The translations under genes were made by a program, and so were the position numbers. This document shows positions 26,268 to 34,595 of a stretch of 37,380 nt of DNA, piece after piece. Source of the stretch: Bacteroidales bacterium (GTDB taxonomy: Bacteria > Bacteroidota > Bacteroidia > Bacteroidales > GCA-2711565). The notes below the pieces were generated by a model that saw nothing but the letters and a program-made list of their open reading frames with translations, was not told where the DNA came from and did not search any database. The stretch spans positions 1 through 37,380 of the forward strand of contig JANQLW010000040.1 of assembly GCA_028280405.1 (NCBI GenBank), given 5' to 3'. Every line of letters starts with the position of its first letter. The first letter of the stretch is position 1.

Positions 26268-29200
26268 TTAAAAAGTAATTTCCAGACTGGCCGTATATTT
26301 TCTTGCTGAAGGATAACCAAAGACCCCGTTATTTTCGGGATCGATCCCTTTATACTTGGTCCAGGTAAATACATTATTGGCATTAATGCTAAAACGGCAT
26401 TGTTCCATACCCAGTTTTTTGATAAAATTTCTGGGTAAATTGTATGAAAAGTTTATATAAGTTAACTTCAGAAAATCGCCTTTTTCCATGTCACTGGAGA
26501 AGAAATATTCATTATAGGCAATCTTACCAATATCGTAAGGGGTAATAAGCCCATCCCTTACTAATATTTCGGGAATATCCGTTTCATCCCCGGGTTGTCG
26601 CCACCTATTGGCTGATTTACGTAAAATATTTCTTCTTGTGTCATTTATATCAGTGGTACTGGGGCTCCGGATAATGTTGCCCGTTACATATACAAACTGG
26701 GCAGCTAAAGTAAAGGACTTATAAGAAACTGTCGTCCCAAAACCACCCGAAATTGAAGGTTCTCTTTTACCTAAATAGGAAACCGTGGCTTCATGGTTAA
26801 AATAGCGGTCCATATCAATGATCTTACGTCCGTCTTTCTCCGAATGGATTTCCCATTCATTGAGGTATTCTTCATTATTGGCATAGATAAGTGTGTTCCC
26901 TGTCAGGGGATCTACCCCGGCAAAGTCATAACCGAATACGGCGCTTACATCATAACCCACCGTATAGTACTTAGACATGGAGCCGGCACTTTGACGGCTG
27001 ATCACCGGAAGTTCCGTTACTTTTTTGATAAAAGTATCGGTTATTTTATTTTCATTTTTGCTAAGGTTGAAATTCACCGTCCATCTCCAATCATTATTAT
27101 TTATAATGGCTGTATTTACGGTTAATTCAAACCCTTGATTGGTCAGGCTGGCCACATTTGTTTTAATGGATGAAAAACCCTTCGAGAACGGCAATTGTTT
27201 ATCGTCCAATAGATCAATGACCCTATTGTTGTAATAATTGAATTCAACATTCAGCTTACTTTTGAACAGGGAGGCATTAAAACCTATATTACGGTCATAC
27301 TTCTTTTGCCATTTAATATTCGGATTTTGCCAGTTCACTTCGTTAGGCAACAATGTGCCATCGTAATAACTGCCCGAAACATATCTTAAATAAGTAAAAG
27401 GTAAGGCATTACGGTCAATACTTCCTGTATATCCTACGGAAGCCCTTAAAGAAAGCACTTCAATAAAATCAAGGTTTTCCATAAACTTCTCACGATGGAT
27501 GTTCCATTTACCGCTAATGTTCCAAAGCGGGGTAAAGTTGTTTTTATTTCCAATGATATCCACCCCGTCATAACGAATGCTCCCGTTCAATACATAAATA
27601 TCTTTATAACTATAGGAAGCTGTCATGAAGAAGGAGGCAGCCCTTGTTTGGCTGATACCTGTATTTCCGAGCATTGGGAAATTATAGGTATCAAAAGTGA
27701 TCTCATTATTATACCAGCCTTCAAAAAGACGGGGATCTAGTTCACCCGGATAACTACCAATTTTATACAATGGATCATATTCCGGCAATAGATTAAAGAA
27801 ATTACCGGCATCGGTTTTGGAAGCTTCTTGTCCGAGCAGTACATTTACAAAATGTTTATCATTCAAGTTTACATTGTACTTGATCAGGTTCTTAAAGGTA
27901 TAGGATTCTGAATCTCCATGGGTTTCTCTTAAATAACCCTTATTCATATCTTCGGGTATGGATCTCATTCCTGAATTTATCAGGATATTCCGCTGATAGG
28001 AAGAAAAAGAACCGGGTTCTGCCCACTCTCTTCCGTAAGAAGATGAATTGGTATATTGCAATTGAGATTCTATATTCAGGTTTTTTAGTAGATCATAGCT
28101 TATGCGACCATCAAATGTAACCGAAGAAGTTTTATTTTGCCTGGTACTGGTAGCCATGTCTTCCAAAATATTATAATCCGTTCTATATTCCTCAGTCAGA
28201 TAGTTATATATACCAGTATAGGTTTCATCTGCGTCATAAGATCCATCATCATTATAGGGTTTTTCATAGGGATTGGCAAAAGTAGCATACTCAAAAGGAT
28301 CTACATAAGGATTGGGGATAATGTCTTTTCGGACACTCATCCGAAGCTGGGTTTCAATCTTTAGCTTCGGAATAGGAACAAAGGTCAGTTTTGCCGTAGA
28401 ATTAAAGCTATTCAGCTTATTTCCTTCCAAAATGCCTTGTTCTTCACTTAGGTTGGCTGAAGCATAATATTGCATTTTTTGTGTTCCGCCACTAAAATTA
28501 ATGCTATGTCGCCTGGAATAAGCTGTCCTGAAAATAACATCAAACCAATCGGTTTCAATCTTTGACAATTCGGCAATTTGAGCTTCTGCATCTTCCTCTG
28601 TCATAAGCCGTTGATGAGCCCTCCGAAGTAATGTCACCACCCTTCCAGCGCCAGCGCCAAGAGGTCTGTCTTCAAATAAATCACGTTCATACTGAATTTT
28701 TTCAGCAGTATTCATCATTTCATAATGATTGGTCGGCGCTTCGGATAAAGAGAAGGAAGTAGAAATACGAATGCGGTTGTCACCTGCATTTCCATTCCTG
28801 GTTTTAACCACGATTACCCCATTAGCCGCACGTGCTCCGTATAAAGCCGAAGCAGCAGCATCTTTTAATACAGTAATGGATTCGATATCTTCGGGAGCGA
28901 TGGCTCCAATGCCGTTGGTCAAAATACTATTTTGCAGGTTTAGACCGCCTATGGAAATATTAGGAACTGCTTCTTTCATTTCGATACCGTCTACGATCCA
29001 GATGGGTTCCATATTACCGGTAATGGAGTTCAGTCCACGAATACGGATGCGGGTAGTAGCCCCCGGACGCCCGGAGACATTCAATGCCAGTGCACCAGCC
29101 ATCTTCCCCCTGAATACCTGGTCAATAGATACTGCCCCGGATTCTTTAATGTCGGCAGCCGTGACCTTACTTACAGACCCGGTACTTCTTACTTCGGGAA

Positions 29201-29867
29201 TATCCTGGTAACCGGTAATTACAACTTCATCCAAACTTGTTGCGACTTCTTTGAGTACAACATTAATGACCTTTTTGTTGTTAACCGTTATTTTTTGAGT
29301 TTCGAATCCTACAAATGAAATTTTCAGTACGGAATTTTTTCCGCTAACCGTAAGGGTATATTTCCCCTGTTCGTCCGTTGTAACGCCATTAAGCGTTCCC
29401 TCTTCCAAAACAGTGGTACCGGGTAAAGGATTTCCGGATTCATCCGTTATGGTTCCTTTGATTTTAATTTTTTTAGAAACAACAGTTTCAACAGCCTTTT
29501 CATTCTTAGGCACAATAATGATGTATTGATCCGTAATTTCATAACTAAAATCTTCATATTCACTCAGAATAGAGTTAAGGATAGCCTCAATAGATTGATC
29601 TTTCACATCAATACTAACTTTCCTGCTTAAATTGATCTGGCTGTCAGAATAAAAAAACACTTTTTCTGTTTGTGCAGATATTGCATCAAAAACTTCCTTT
29701 ACACTAACATTATTCATATTCAGTGTAATTTGGCTCTTAGAGGGTACTGCAGCGTAAAGCTGAAAAGCAGTAAAGAAAATTAAAAAATATCCAATCCTCA
29801 TAAGCAATAAGAGTTTTTTCCGAGTTTTCCTGCTGGAAAACCAACTTAAACTTAGATTTTTTTTCAT
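26268..29867 (-). CDS. SusC/RagA-like TonB-dependent transporter with STN domain, operon 1
   Basis: A 1,199-residue outer-membrane channel. Signal anchor (about 17-42), STN domain (about 48-120; VFFYSDSQINLSRKVSIDVK), carboxypeptidase-regulatory-like domain (IKGTITDESGNPLPGTTVLE), plug with VVITGYQDIPEVRSTGSVSK and SITVLKDAAASALYGARAANG, then the barrel to SLEITF. By eye this gene is richer in G+C than the other two SusC genes, so operon 1 may have been acquired separately. Confidence 0.93.
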   Translation of the reverse strand: MKKNLSLSWFSSRKTRKKLLLLMRIGYFLIFFTAFQLYAAVPSKSQITLNMNNVSVKEVFDAISAQTEKVFFYSDSQINLSRKVSIDVKDQSIEAILNSILSEYEDFSYEITDQYIIIVPKNEKAVETVVSKKIKIKGTITDESGNPLPGTTVLEEGTLNGVTTDEQGKYTLTVSGKNSVLKISFVGFETQKITVNNKKVINVVLKEVATSLDEVVITGYQDIPEVRSTGSVSKVTAADIKESGAVSIDQVFRGKMAGALALNVSGRPGATTRIRIRGLNSITGNMEPIWIVDGIEMKEAVPNISIGGLNLQNSILTNGIGAIAPEDIESITVLKDAAASALYGARAANGVIVVKTRNGNAGDNRIRISTSFSLSEAPTNHYEMMNTAEKIQYERDLFEDRPLGAGAGRVVTLLRRAHQRLMTEEDAEAQIAELSKIETDWFDVIFRTAYSRRHSINFSGGTQKMQYYASANLSEEQGILEGNKLNSFNSTAKLTFVPIPKLKIETQLRMSVRKDIIPNPYVDPFEYATFANPYEKPYNDDGSYDADETYTGIYNYLTEEYRTDYNILEDMATSTRQNKTSSVTFDGRISYDLLKNLNIESQLQYTNSSSYGREWAEPGSFSSYQRNILINSGMRSIPEDMNKGYLRETHGDSESYTFKNLIKYNVNLNDKHFVNVLLGQEASKTDAGNFFNLLPEYDPLYKIGSYPGELDPRLFEGWYNNEITFDTYNFPMLGNTGISQTRAASFFMTASYSYKDIYVLNGSIRYDGVDIIGNKNNFTPLWNISGKWNIHREKFMENLDFIEVLSLRASVGYTGSIDRNALPFTYLRYVSGSYYDGTLLPNEVNWQNPNIKWQKKYDRNIGFNASLFKSKLNVEFNYYNNRVIDLLDDKQLPFSKGFSSIKTNVASLTNQGFELTVNTAIINNNDWRWTVNFNLSKNENKITDTFIKKVTELPVISRQSAGSMSKYYTVGYDVSAVFGYDFAGVDPLTGNTLIYANNEEYLNEWEIHSEKDGRKIIDMDRYFNHEATVSYLGKREPSISGGFGTTVSYKSFTLAAQFVYVTGNIIRSPSTTDINDTRRNILRKSANRWRQPGDETDIPEILVRDGLITPYDIGKIAYNEYFFSSDMEKGDFLKLTYINFSYNLPRNFIKKLGMEQCRFSINANNVFTWTKYKGIDPENNGVFGYPSARKYTASLEITF

Positions 29868-29896
29868 AAATTTGTAATGTTAATTTAATAATGTTA

Positions 29897-29956
29897 GTCT
29901 GTTCCCGCAGACTGATTTACTTACAAACCGGGAGTTGTTTCAGCAACTTTCGGTTT
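29897..29956 (-). promoter_or_regulatory. Hairpins between anti-sigma and susC genes, operon 1
   Basis: Two stems lie in the 91-nt gap: AACCG..AGTTG / CAACT..CGGTT (29927-29956) and AGTCTG / CAGACT (29897-29914). The sequence is not like the operon 2 and 3 leaders, but a structured spacer at the same spot is kept. Confidence 0.45.
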
Positions 29957-29958
29957 TT

Positions 29959-31137
29959 TTATTTACTAATCACAAGTGCATTTTCAACAATTGAAAACTT
30001 CACGAATGAAGTTTTCTCCAAGATCCTGATAAATTTGTCGATTGGTTCCTTCTTGTCTAAGGCACCTGTAAATCTTATTTCCTTAATTAATTCACTTTCA
30101 AAAAAGACATCAACTCCATACCATTGATGAAGCTTTGTTGTTATATCTAATAATTTTTCATTATTAAACATATAAATTCCACGTACCCATGAAGTGTATA
30201 TCATGGTATTAACATCCTTAATTATTAGTTTTTTCCCTAATTCAAGCTGTGCCTGTTGTCCGGGTTTTAGAAACAACTCTGTATCAGATGCCTTAACCTT
30301 AACTGAACCCTCAACTAAAGTTGCTTGAGTAAGGTTTTTTAAATGATCTGTTTTAACATTAAAATAAGTCCCTAAAACTTCAATCTCCATATTTTCCGTG
30401 ACCACAATAAAGGGCCTTAAAGAATCTTTAGCCACTTCAAATTGAGCTTCTCCAGTCAAATAAATTTTTCTCTCATCTCCCCAAAATTGTACCGGGTGCT
30501 TAAATTCGGTTTGACTGTTCAACCAAACTTTGGTACCATCGGATAATACAAAACTGTATTCCCCATTTATATTTCGAGATGTCTTTGCAATAAAATATCT
30601 TTCCTGTCTGATGGGAAAAACATTTTCTTTGTCACTAACATCATATCTTAATTGATTTAGGGAATTGATTGCCGTAATATTATCAGCAACCAAAATCTCT
30701 GATTTTTCTATTTTCTCAAGATCTATTGTTTCTCCCTTATCTGTTAACAAAACCGCCTTAGAATCAAAGTTTATGTTTCTATCAATAAACCTCTGGAATT
30801 TATTATCGCTATAAAAGTTATAGATAAAATAGCCCGCAATAATGGGAAGTATCAAAACAGCTGCCCATCTACTCAAGTTCCGGACAAATAATTTTCGTTT
30901 AACAGGCTTAATTCTACGATTCAATTGTTTCCACGTCATAACATGATCAATATTTTCGTAAAATTCCAGTCGTTGAGTTAAGCTTTGCTGATTTATTATT
31001 TCATAGTACAGTTCAGCATTTGCCGGGACTGATTTCCATTCCTCCAGTAAGCAATGTTCATCAGCGGAAAGCTTTTCAATTCTCTCTTTAGCAATAAGCC
31101 GGGAAATTAATAGTTTTTCGTTGATCATTTCGTGCAC
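29959..31137 (-). CDS. FecR-like anti-sigma factor, operon 1
   Basis: A 392-residue inner-membrane anti-sigma factor. N-terminal helices (ISRLIAKERIEKLSADEHCL), one membrane segment (about 92-108, WAAVLILPIIAGYFIYNF), FecR domain (GEYSFVLSDGTKVWLNSQTE, IYLTGEAQFEVAKDSLRPF) and the C-terminal segment NEKLLDITTKLHQWYGVDVF. More distant from the other two anti-sigma factors than they are from each other. Confidence 0.9.
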   Translation of the reverse strand: MHEMINEKLLISRLIAKERIEKLSADEHCLLEEWKSVPANAELYYEIINQQSLTQRLEFYENIDHVMTWKQLNRRIKPVKRKLFVRNLSRWAAVLILPIIAGYFIYNFYSDNKFQRFIDRNINFDSKAVLLTDKGETIDLEKIEKSEILVADNITAINSLNQLRYDVSDKENVFPIRQERYFIAKTSRNINGEYSFVLSDGTKVWLNSQTEFKHPVQFWGDERKIYLTGEAQFEVAKDSLRPFIVVTENMEIEVLGTYFNVKTDHLKNLTQATLVEGSVKVKASDTELFLKPGQQAQLELGKKLIIKDVNTMIYTSWVRGIYMFNNEKLLDITTKLHQWYGVDVFFESELIKEIRFTGALDKKEPIDKFIRILEKTSFVKFSIVENALVISK

Positions 31138-31159
31138 TTTTTAATAAGCACAGTCTAAA

Positions 31160-31173
31160 CGAAAAAAAGTGGT
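31160..31173 (-). promoter_or_regulatory. Candidate ECF-sigma promoter upstream of the anti-sigma gene, operon 1
   Basis: The minus strand reads ACCACTTTTTTTCG followed by TTTAGACTGTGCTTATTAAAA before fecR. It resembles the CACCCTGT elements of operons 2 and 3 in position and in the C-rich block followed by a T-run, but differs in bases, as expected if each sigma factor reads its own promoter. Confidence 0.35.
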
Positions 31174-31226
31174 ATTCAAAAACTAAAAAAAATTAGTTCT
31201 TATTATAGAAGTCGTCAAAAATTGAA

Positions 31227-31331
31227 AGCCAAACCCTGACTTCCGTACCTTGGCCGCTAAATAAGGATTAAAGATTTCTCTAATTGACAGACTGTAACTC
31301 AGATAATGGTATCCTGATTCAGGGCTTGGCT
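31227..31331. repeat. Inverted repeat between sigma and anti-sigma genes, operon 1
   Basis: AGCCAAACCCTGA (31227-31239) and TCAGGGCTTGGCT (31319-31331) are inverted copies with one mismatch, about 80 bases apart, with no ORF. The gap between sigma and anti-sigma is 234 nt here, against about 70 and 120 nt in operons 2 and 3, so a small insertion is likely. Confidence 0.4.
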
Positions 31332-31371
31332 AATCAGAAGATAAAAATAAATTCTAAAAAATAATTTTTAT

Positions 31372-31914
31372 TTATATACCAAGAAGAATATACAGAAGGA
31401 AAGCATGGTTTTTCATTTTTTCACGAAGAATATTATAAACTTTTTTCTTGTGCGTTTTTACCGTATCCAAAGAAATATTCAAATCTTCTGCAATCTCAGC
31501 ATTACTATATCCTTTCAAGCTTAACAAAATTACTTCCTTCCTTTTATCCGAAAGATCATTTATAAAATTATAAAGAATACGGTATACTTCTTCCGTCATA
31601 ATCCTTTTTAACAGATTTTCTTCTGTTTCCATCAACTTAATTTGTTCTTTACTATATTCATCTTTTACTTGTTGATGGCGGATGTAATTTATACAACGGT
31701 TACGGGTTGCTTTATATAAATAAACCTTAAAAGTTGATTCATCACTATATTCTCTTTTCTGATTCCATAAACTATAGAAAACATCCTGAACAATATCTTC
31801 ACCGGCATTTTGATCATTTATATAGGAATAGGCAAATCCAACAAGAGCCTTGTAGTACTGATTGTAAAGCTTTTCAAAAACGACTTTGTCCTTTATTATA
31901 AATTTGGATTTCAC
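31372..31914 (-). CDS. ECF sigma factor (FecI/RpoE-like), operon 1
   Basis: A 180-residue sigma factor starting at GTG (no nearer ATG fits). Region 2: YNQYYKALVGFAYSYI ... AGEDIVQDVFYSLWNQK and FKVYLYKATRNRCINYIRH. Region 4: LSDKRKEVILLSLKGYSNAE followed by EDLNISLDTVKTHK. Typical of FecI-type factors paired with FecR and SusC/STN. Diverged from the other two sigma factors here. Confidence 0.9.
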   Translation of the reverse strand: MKSKFIIKDKVVFEKLYNQYYKALVGFAYSYINDQNAGEDIVQDVFYSLWNQKREYSDESTFKVYLYKATRNRCINYIRHQQVKDEYSKEQIKLMETEENLLKRIMTEEVYRILYNFINDLSDKRKEVILLSLKGYSNAEIAEDLNISLDTVKTHKKKVYNILREKMKNHAFLLYILLGI

Positions 31915-32160
31915 TTCTATTCTCGTTACACTTCTTACAGAAAGCTAAAATACACATTCCTGAATAACTGCAAAATAATTGTGTAATCAATTGCTTTACT
32001 TTAAATTCTAAAAATCAGCTAAGTGACTGATTCATCAGGACATGGATTCTTTTTTAAAAAAATATTAAGTTCTAAGGTACACTATGAGCCTGGAATGAAT
32101 TGAATATTCCAGTTAAGAATTATTTATTAAAGGAAAGCCATTTAAATATGGAGTATAATC

Positions 32161-32203
32161 AAAAAAAACCGAAGCTCAGTGAAAACACAAGAAAGAGCTC
32201 CGG
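32161..32203 (-). terminator. Strong terminator after the LolA-like gene
   Basis: On the minus strand CCGGAGCTC pairs with GAGCTTCGG (9 pairs, one a wobble) around a 17-nt loop, followed by eight T residues. It separates the selenoprotein/LolA-like unit from operon 1. The rest of 31915-32160 shows no gene; a 65-codon plus-strand frame across 32100-32297 is not convincing. Confidence 0.8.
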
Positions 32204-32222
32204 GAAAATCATGGTACAAACC

Positions 32223-32273
32223 AAAATTTATTCATTTAATCTAAAGCTATACAATGAAATTTTGCATTCGATT
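32223..32273 (-). repeat. Repeated 3' untranslated element, copy 2
   Basis: Partner of positions 23228-23277, sharing AAAATTTATT and CTATACAATGAAAT in plus-strand reading. It starts 8 nt past the LolA-like stop and runs to the terminator, exactly as copy 1 precedes the operon 1 terminator. Confidence 0.5.
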
Positions 32274-32280
32274 AAATATT

Positions 32281-33009
32281 CTATTCTTCAAACTTAATTG
32301 AAGATTGATCAACTTTTGCATTTAATTCATATTTATCAACTAGTATTTTATATGTTTGTTCATTGATAATTATCGTTGATTTAAAGTGTAGTTTTAGCCC
32401 ATCAACATCTTTGTAATCACTATAATAAACATACATGATCGCATCAAATGAACCACGGATGTATTCCAGCTCTTCTGCAACAATCATATATGTTTCCTTA
32501 CTTATATATATAATGATGATATCATCCACCATCTCCCCATGCTTCGGCTTTTTGCCACGGTTTATTTCCAGTACATAGCATTCTTCACCCTGGATATTGT
32601 CATCTTCAAGCAGTTCAATTTTATATCCTTTTTCTTTATAATTAATCAGGTAAGATTTAAAGTCTTCATTACTTTTTTTAGCCCTGGTAGCTCTTTCTTT
32701 ATTAGACTTCTTTAGTCCTTTATCAGAACTTCTTTTCCAGTAATTTGTTCCGTCAAATCCAAATTCAATCTCATGTTTTCCTTCTATTTCCCTGGTTCCA
32801 TATGAAAAACCTTTTGTTACGAATGTTTCTATATCCGTTAATCCACGTGCATTACTTAGCTTGCCATACATTTTAATGGATTCAACTTTATCCCAGTTTT
32901 GAATTCCCCCTATCTTTTCAATGTGTTTTTGAATTATTTCTTCCGCTGTTTGAGCACTTATTATCCCTGCAATAAGGCTAAATAATAATATGATTGTAAT
33001 TTTTTTCAT
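32281..33009 (-). CDS. LolA-like periplasmic lipoprotein-sorting family protein
   Basis: A 242-residue exported protein with a signal peptide (MKKITIILLFSLIAGIISAQ) and no lipobox. The opening AEEIIQKHIEKIGGIQNWDK and the half-barrel strands after it follow the pattern of LolA-like / outer-membrane lipoprotein-sorting proteins common in Bacteroidota. It starts about 58 nt after the TlpA-like selenoprotein gene and shares its terminator, so the two are probably cotranscribed. A true LolA role is not shown; many such proteins bind unknown lipids or hydrophobic ligands. Confidence 0.65.
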   Translation of the reverse strand: MKKITIILLFSLIAGIISAQTAEEIIQKHIEKIGGIQNWDKVESIKMYGKLSNARGLTDIETFVTKGFSYGTREIEGKHEIEFGFDGTNYWKRSSDKGLKKSNKERATRAKKSNEDFKSYLINYKEKGYKIELLEDDNIQGEECYVLEINRGKKPKHGEMVDDIIIIYISKETYMIVAEELEYIRGSFDAIMYVYYSDYKDVDGLKLHFKSTIIINEQTYKILVDKYELNAKVDQSSIKFEE

Positions 33010-33067
33010 TTTTCTGTTTTTTTTTAATCAATAAATTGCCTGCAATATTTTTAAGTTTTCTTAATTA

Positions 33068-34456
33068 TCATTTAGAATCCCTCACAACGATCACTTTCAT
33101 AGGTTTCTTTCCTTTTTTAAGAACAATTCCCTGGTCCTGCAAAGCCTTTTTAAGTTCTTCAAAGTTTCTAAGGTTTCCTTTTAACTCAATATCAAATTCA
33201 TTATTTATGCCTGTCTTATCAATAAACGGAGGTTCATTTCTATTGCTTCGCTGAAGCATTTTAATCAAATCCGTGATCCTTGCATTTTTGATACTTGTCA
33301 CAAAAGAATCATTTGTACGAATACTATATGTATTACCCGGATTTTCTGCCTTTAAGCTTTTCTTTGCCTTTTTTGTTGCCGTTAATATCCAACAGGGCAT
33401 TTTACGAATCTCCACATTGACATCATATTTAAAATATGTTTTCATGTCCCGTTGGATAATTTCCTGCAATGATCCGGCACTTAGTTTTTCAGGAACAATC
33501 AAACTATAGTTCCAACGGTTGTCAGGTTTTTTATACTCAAATTCAAAAGGAGTTTTATCTCCTATTTCCAGAATTAACTCCGGCCAGGATTTGCCATAGC
33601 TATTAATCTTTTCGCCAGGCCTGTTAGAAATGGTATCTCCATAAGCCAGGTGATAAAGATAGGATAAATCAGCACCTACCTCCTGTACCATCTTACGATT
33701 ACCAAGCATAAACTGACTTCTACCCGCTTTAATGTCCCCTTTATATTTAGCAAGCAATGATCGGTACATATAGGCCGTATCATGGCCCCCGTTTCCATAA
33801 TGTAATAAGGGACGGGTTCTGTCGTAAACAGTATTCTTTGCCTCTTTTTCACGAGCTGCTTTTATTAACTCTTCCAATGAATGCTTCTCATTGACTACAT
33901 CATCCAGTAAACTCAGGAACTCTTCTGAAGCACTCCCGATATAAACAATACGGCCCAACTTGTCAACCAAAAATAGTTTCGGGACACCTTTTTCTCCAGA
34001 GGCATTTTGCCATGCCTTTTTTATCGTTTGATTTGCATCATCCACTGCTACAGTATATTTCATACGATTGGATCTTTCATTTACATATTTTTCAACACCC
34101 TCAAAATGCATTTGCTCCTGTTTTTCCATGGGAACTCCTCCCAAAAATCCCATGACAAATACACTGATCACATTCACTTTTCCCCGGTATTTTCTGGACA
34201 GCTTTGTTAAGAATGGAACCATTCTATGACATCCACCTCACCAGGTAGCTCCAAATTCAACCACATGCACTTTCCCTTTTTCCAACTCTGTCATTGATTT
34301 GCCCTTGAGCCATTTTGCTGCCTTGATCGGTGGTGCCTGGTCTCCTACTCTCAGAGTGATCTTTTGCGCATTTAAATCCACGGTACCAAATAGGATAACC
34401 AGCATTGCAATCAAAGTGATTACGCTTCGTTGTTTTTGTTTTATTGTCTGTTTCAT
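33068..34456 (-). CDS. Predicted exported selenoprotein, TlpA-like thioredoxin with U-G-G-C active site plus DUF3738-like domain (TGA = Sec at 34240-34238)
   Basis: A 462-residue protein read through an in-frame TGA. Residues 1-31 are a signal peptide (IAMLVILFGTVDLNAQ). Residues about 35-195 are a TlpA/thioredoxin-like domain: VGDQAPPI, VHVVEFGATW-U73-G-G-C76-HRMVPFL, and cis-Pro159 in EKGVPKLFLVD. The TGA takes the place of the first active-site Cys of CxxC. Residues about 240-460 resemble DUF3738 (PPFIDKTGINNEFDIELKG ... LKKALQDQGIVLK). The frame after TGA is open to TGA-TAA at 33070-33065. SECIS-like hairpin at 34210-34225. Likely a periplasmic thiol-disulfide oxidoreductase with a more reactive selenol. 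The downstream part alone would be a thioredoxin without its active site, which argues against two genes. Confidence 0.85.
34210..34225 (-). promoter_or_regulatory. SECIS-like hairpin of the TlpA-like selenoprotein gene
   Basis: On the coding strand AGAATG pairs perfectly with CATTCT around GTTC (a seventh G-C pair is possible). The loop begins 18 nt after the TGA and its first base is G. Same layout as the hairpins at 14679-14702 and 3175-3195. Confidence 0.72.
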
Positions 34457-34504
34457 TTTGATAATTGTGTTTATTTAAAATTAAGTATAGAACGCAGATG
34501 ACAC

Positions 34505-34543
34505 AGATTTAACGGATTTACACAGATTATATCCGTAAAATCT
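34505..34543. repeat. Interspersed inverted repeat between MutS-like and TlpA-like genes
   Basis: AGATTTAACGGAT and ATCCGTAAAATCT are inverted with one mismatch, within the run ACACAGATTTAACGGATTTA. Such CACAGATT-type repeats occur between genes in many Bacteroidota genomes. A short CCCAA / TTGGG hairpin follows at 34551-34564 and may help end the MutS-like unit. Confidence 0.45.
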
Positions 34544-34595
34544 ATATCAGCCCAATAGTTTGGGAGTGTTCCATAATTTTTATTTATATGATGAA

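Noticed and set aside
28729..29211. 160-codon plus-strand ORF opposite the operon 1 SusC gene
   Set aside because: It is the antisense shadow of the conserved plug and regulatory-domain coding sequence; the protein has no recognisable pattern.
4343..31914. Polysaccharide utilisation loci
   Set aside because: No glycoside hydrolase, polysaccharide lyase or sulfatase gene is present; the DUF4843, PKD-like, DUF4465 and pappalysin-like partners fit peptide or other ligand import better.
32100..32297. 65-codon plus-strand ORF
   Set aside because: It crosses the terminator and 3' element of the LolA-like gene, overlaps that gene's end, and has no domain, signal or ribosome binding site.
2534..34456. 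The three interrupted genes as pseudogenes, or TGA read as Trp or Gly throughout
   Set aside because: Each gene has only one stop, always TGA, always within a redox motif and followed by a hairpin. No frameshifts are seen, and TGA ends other genes here (rhodanese; the TGA-TAA of the TlpA-like gene).
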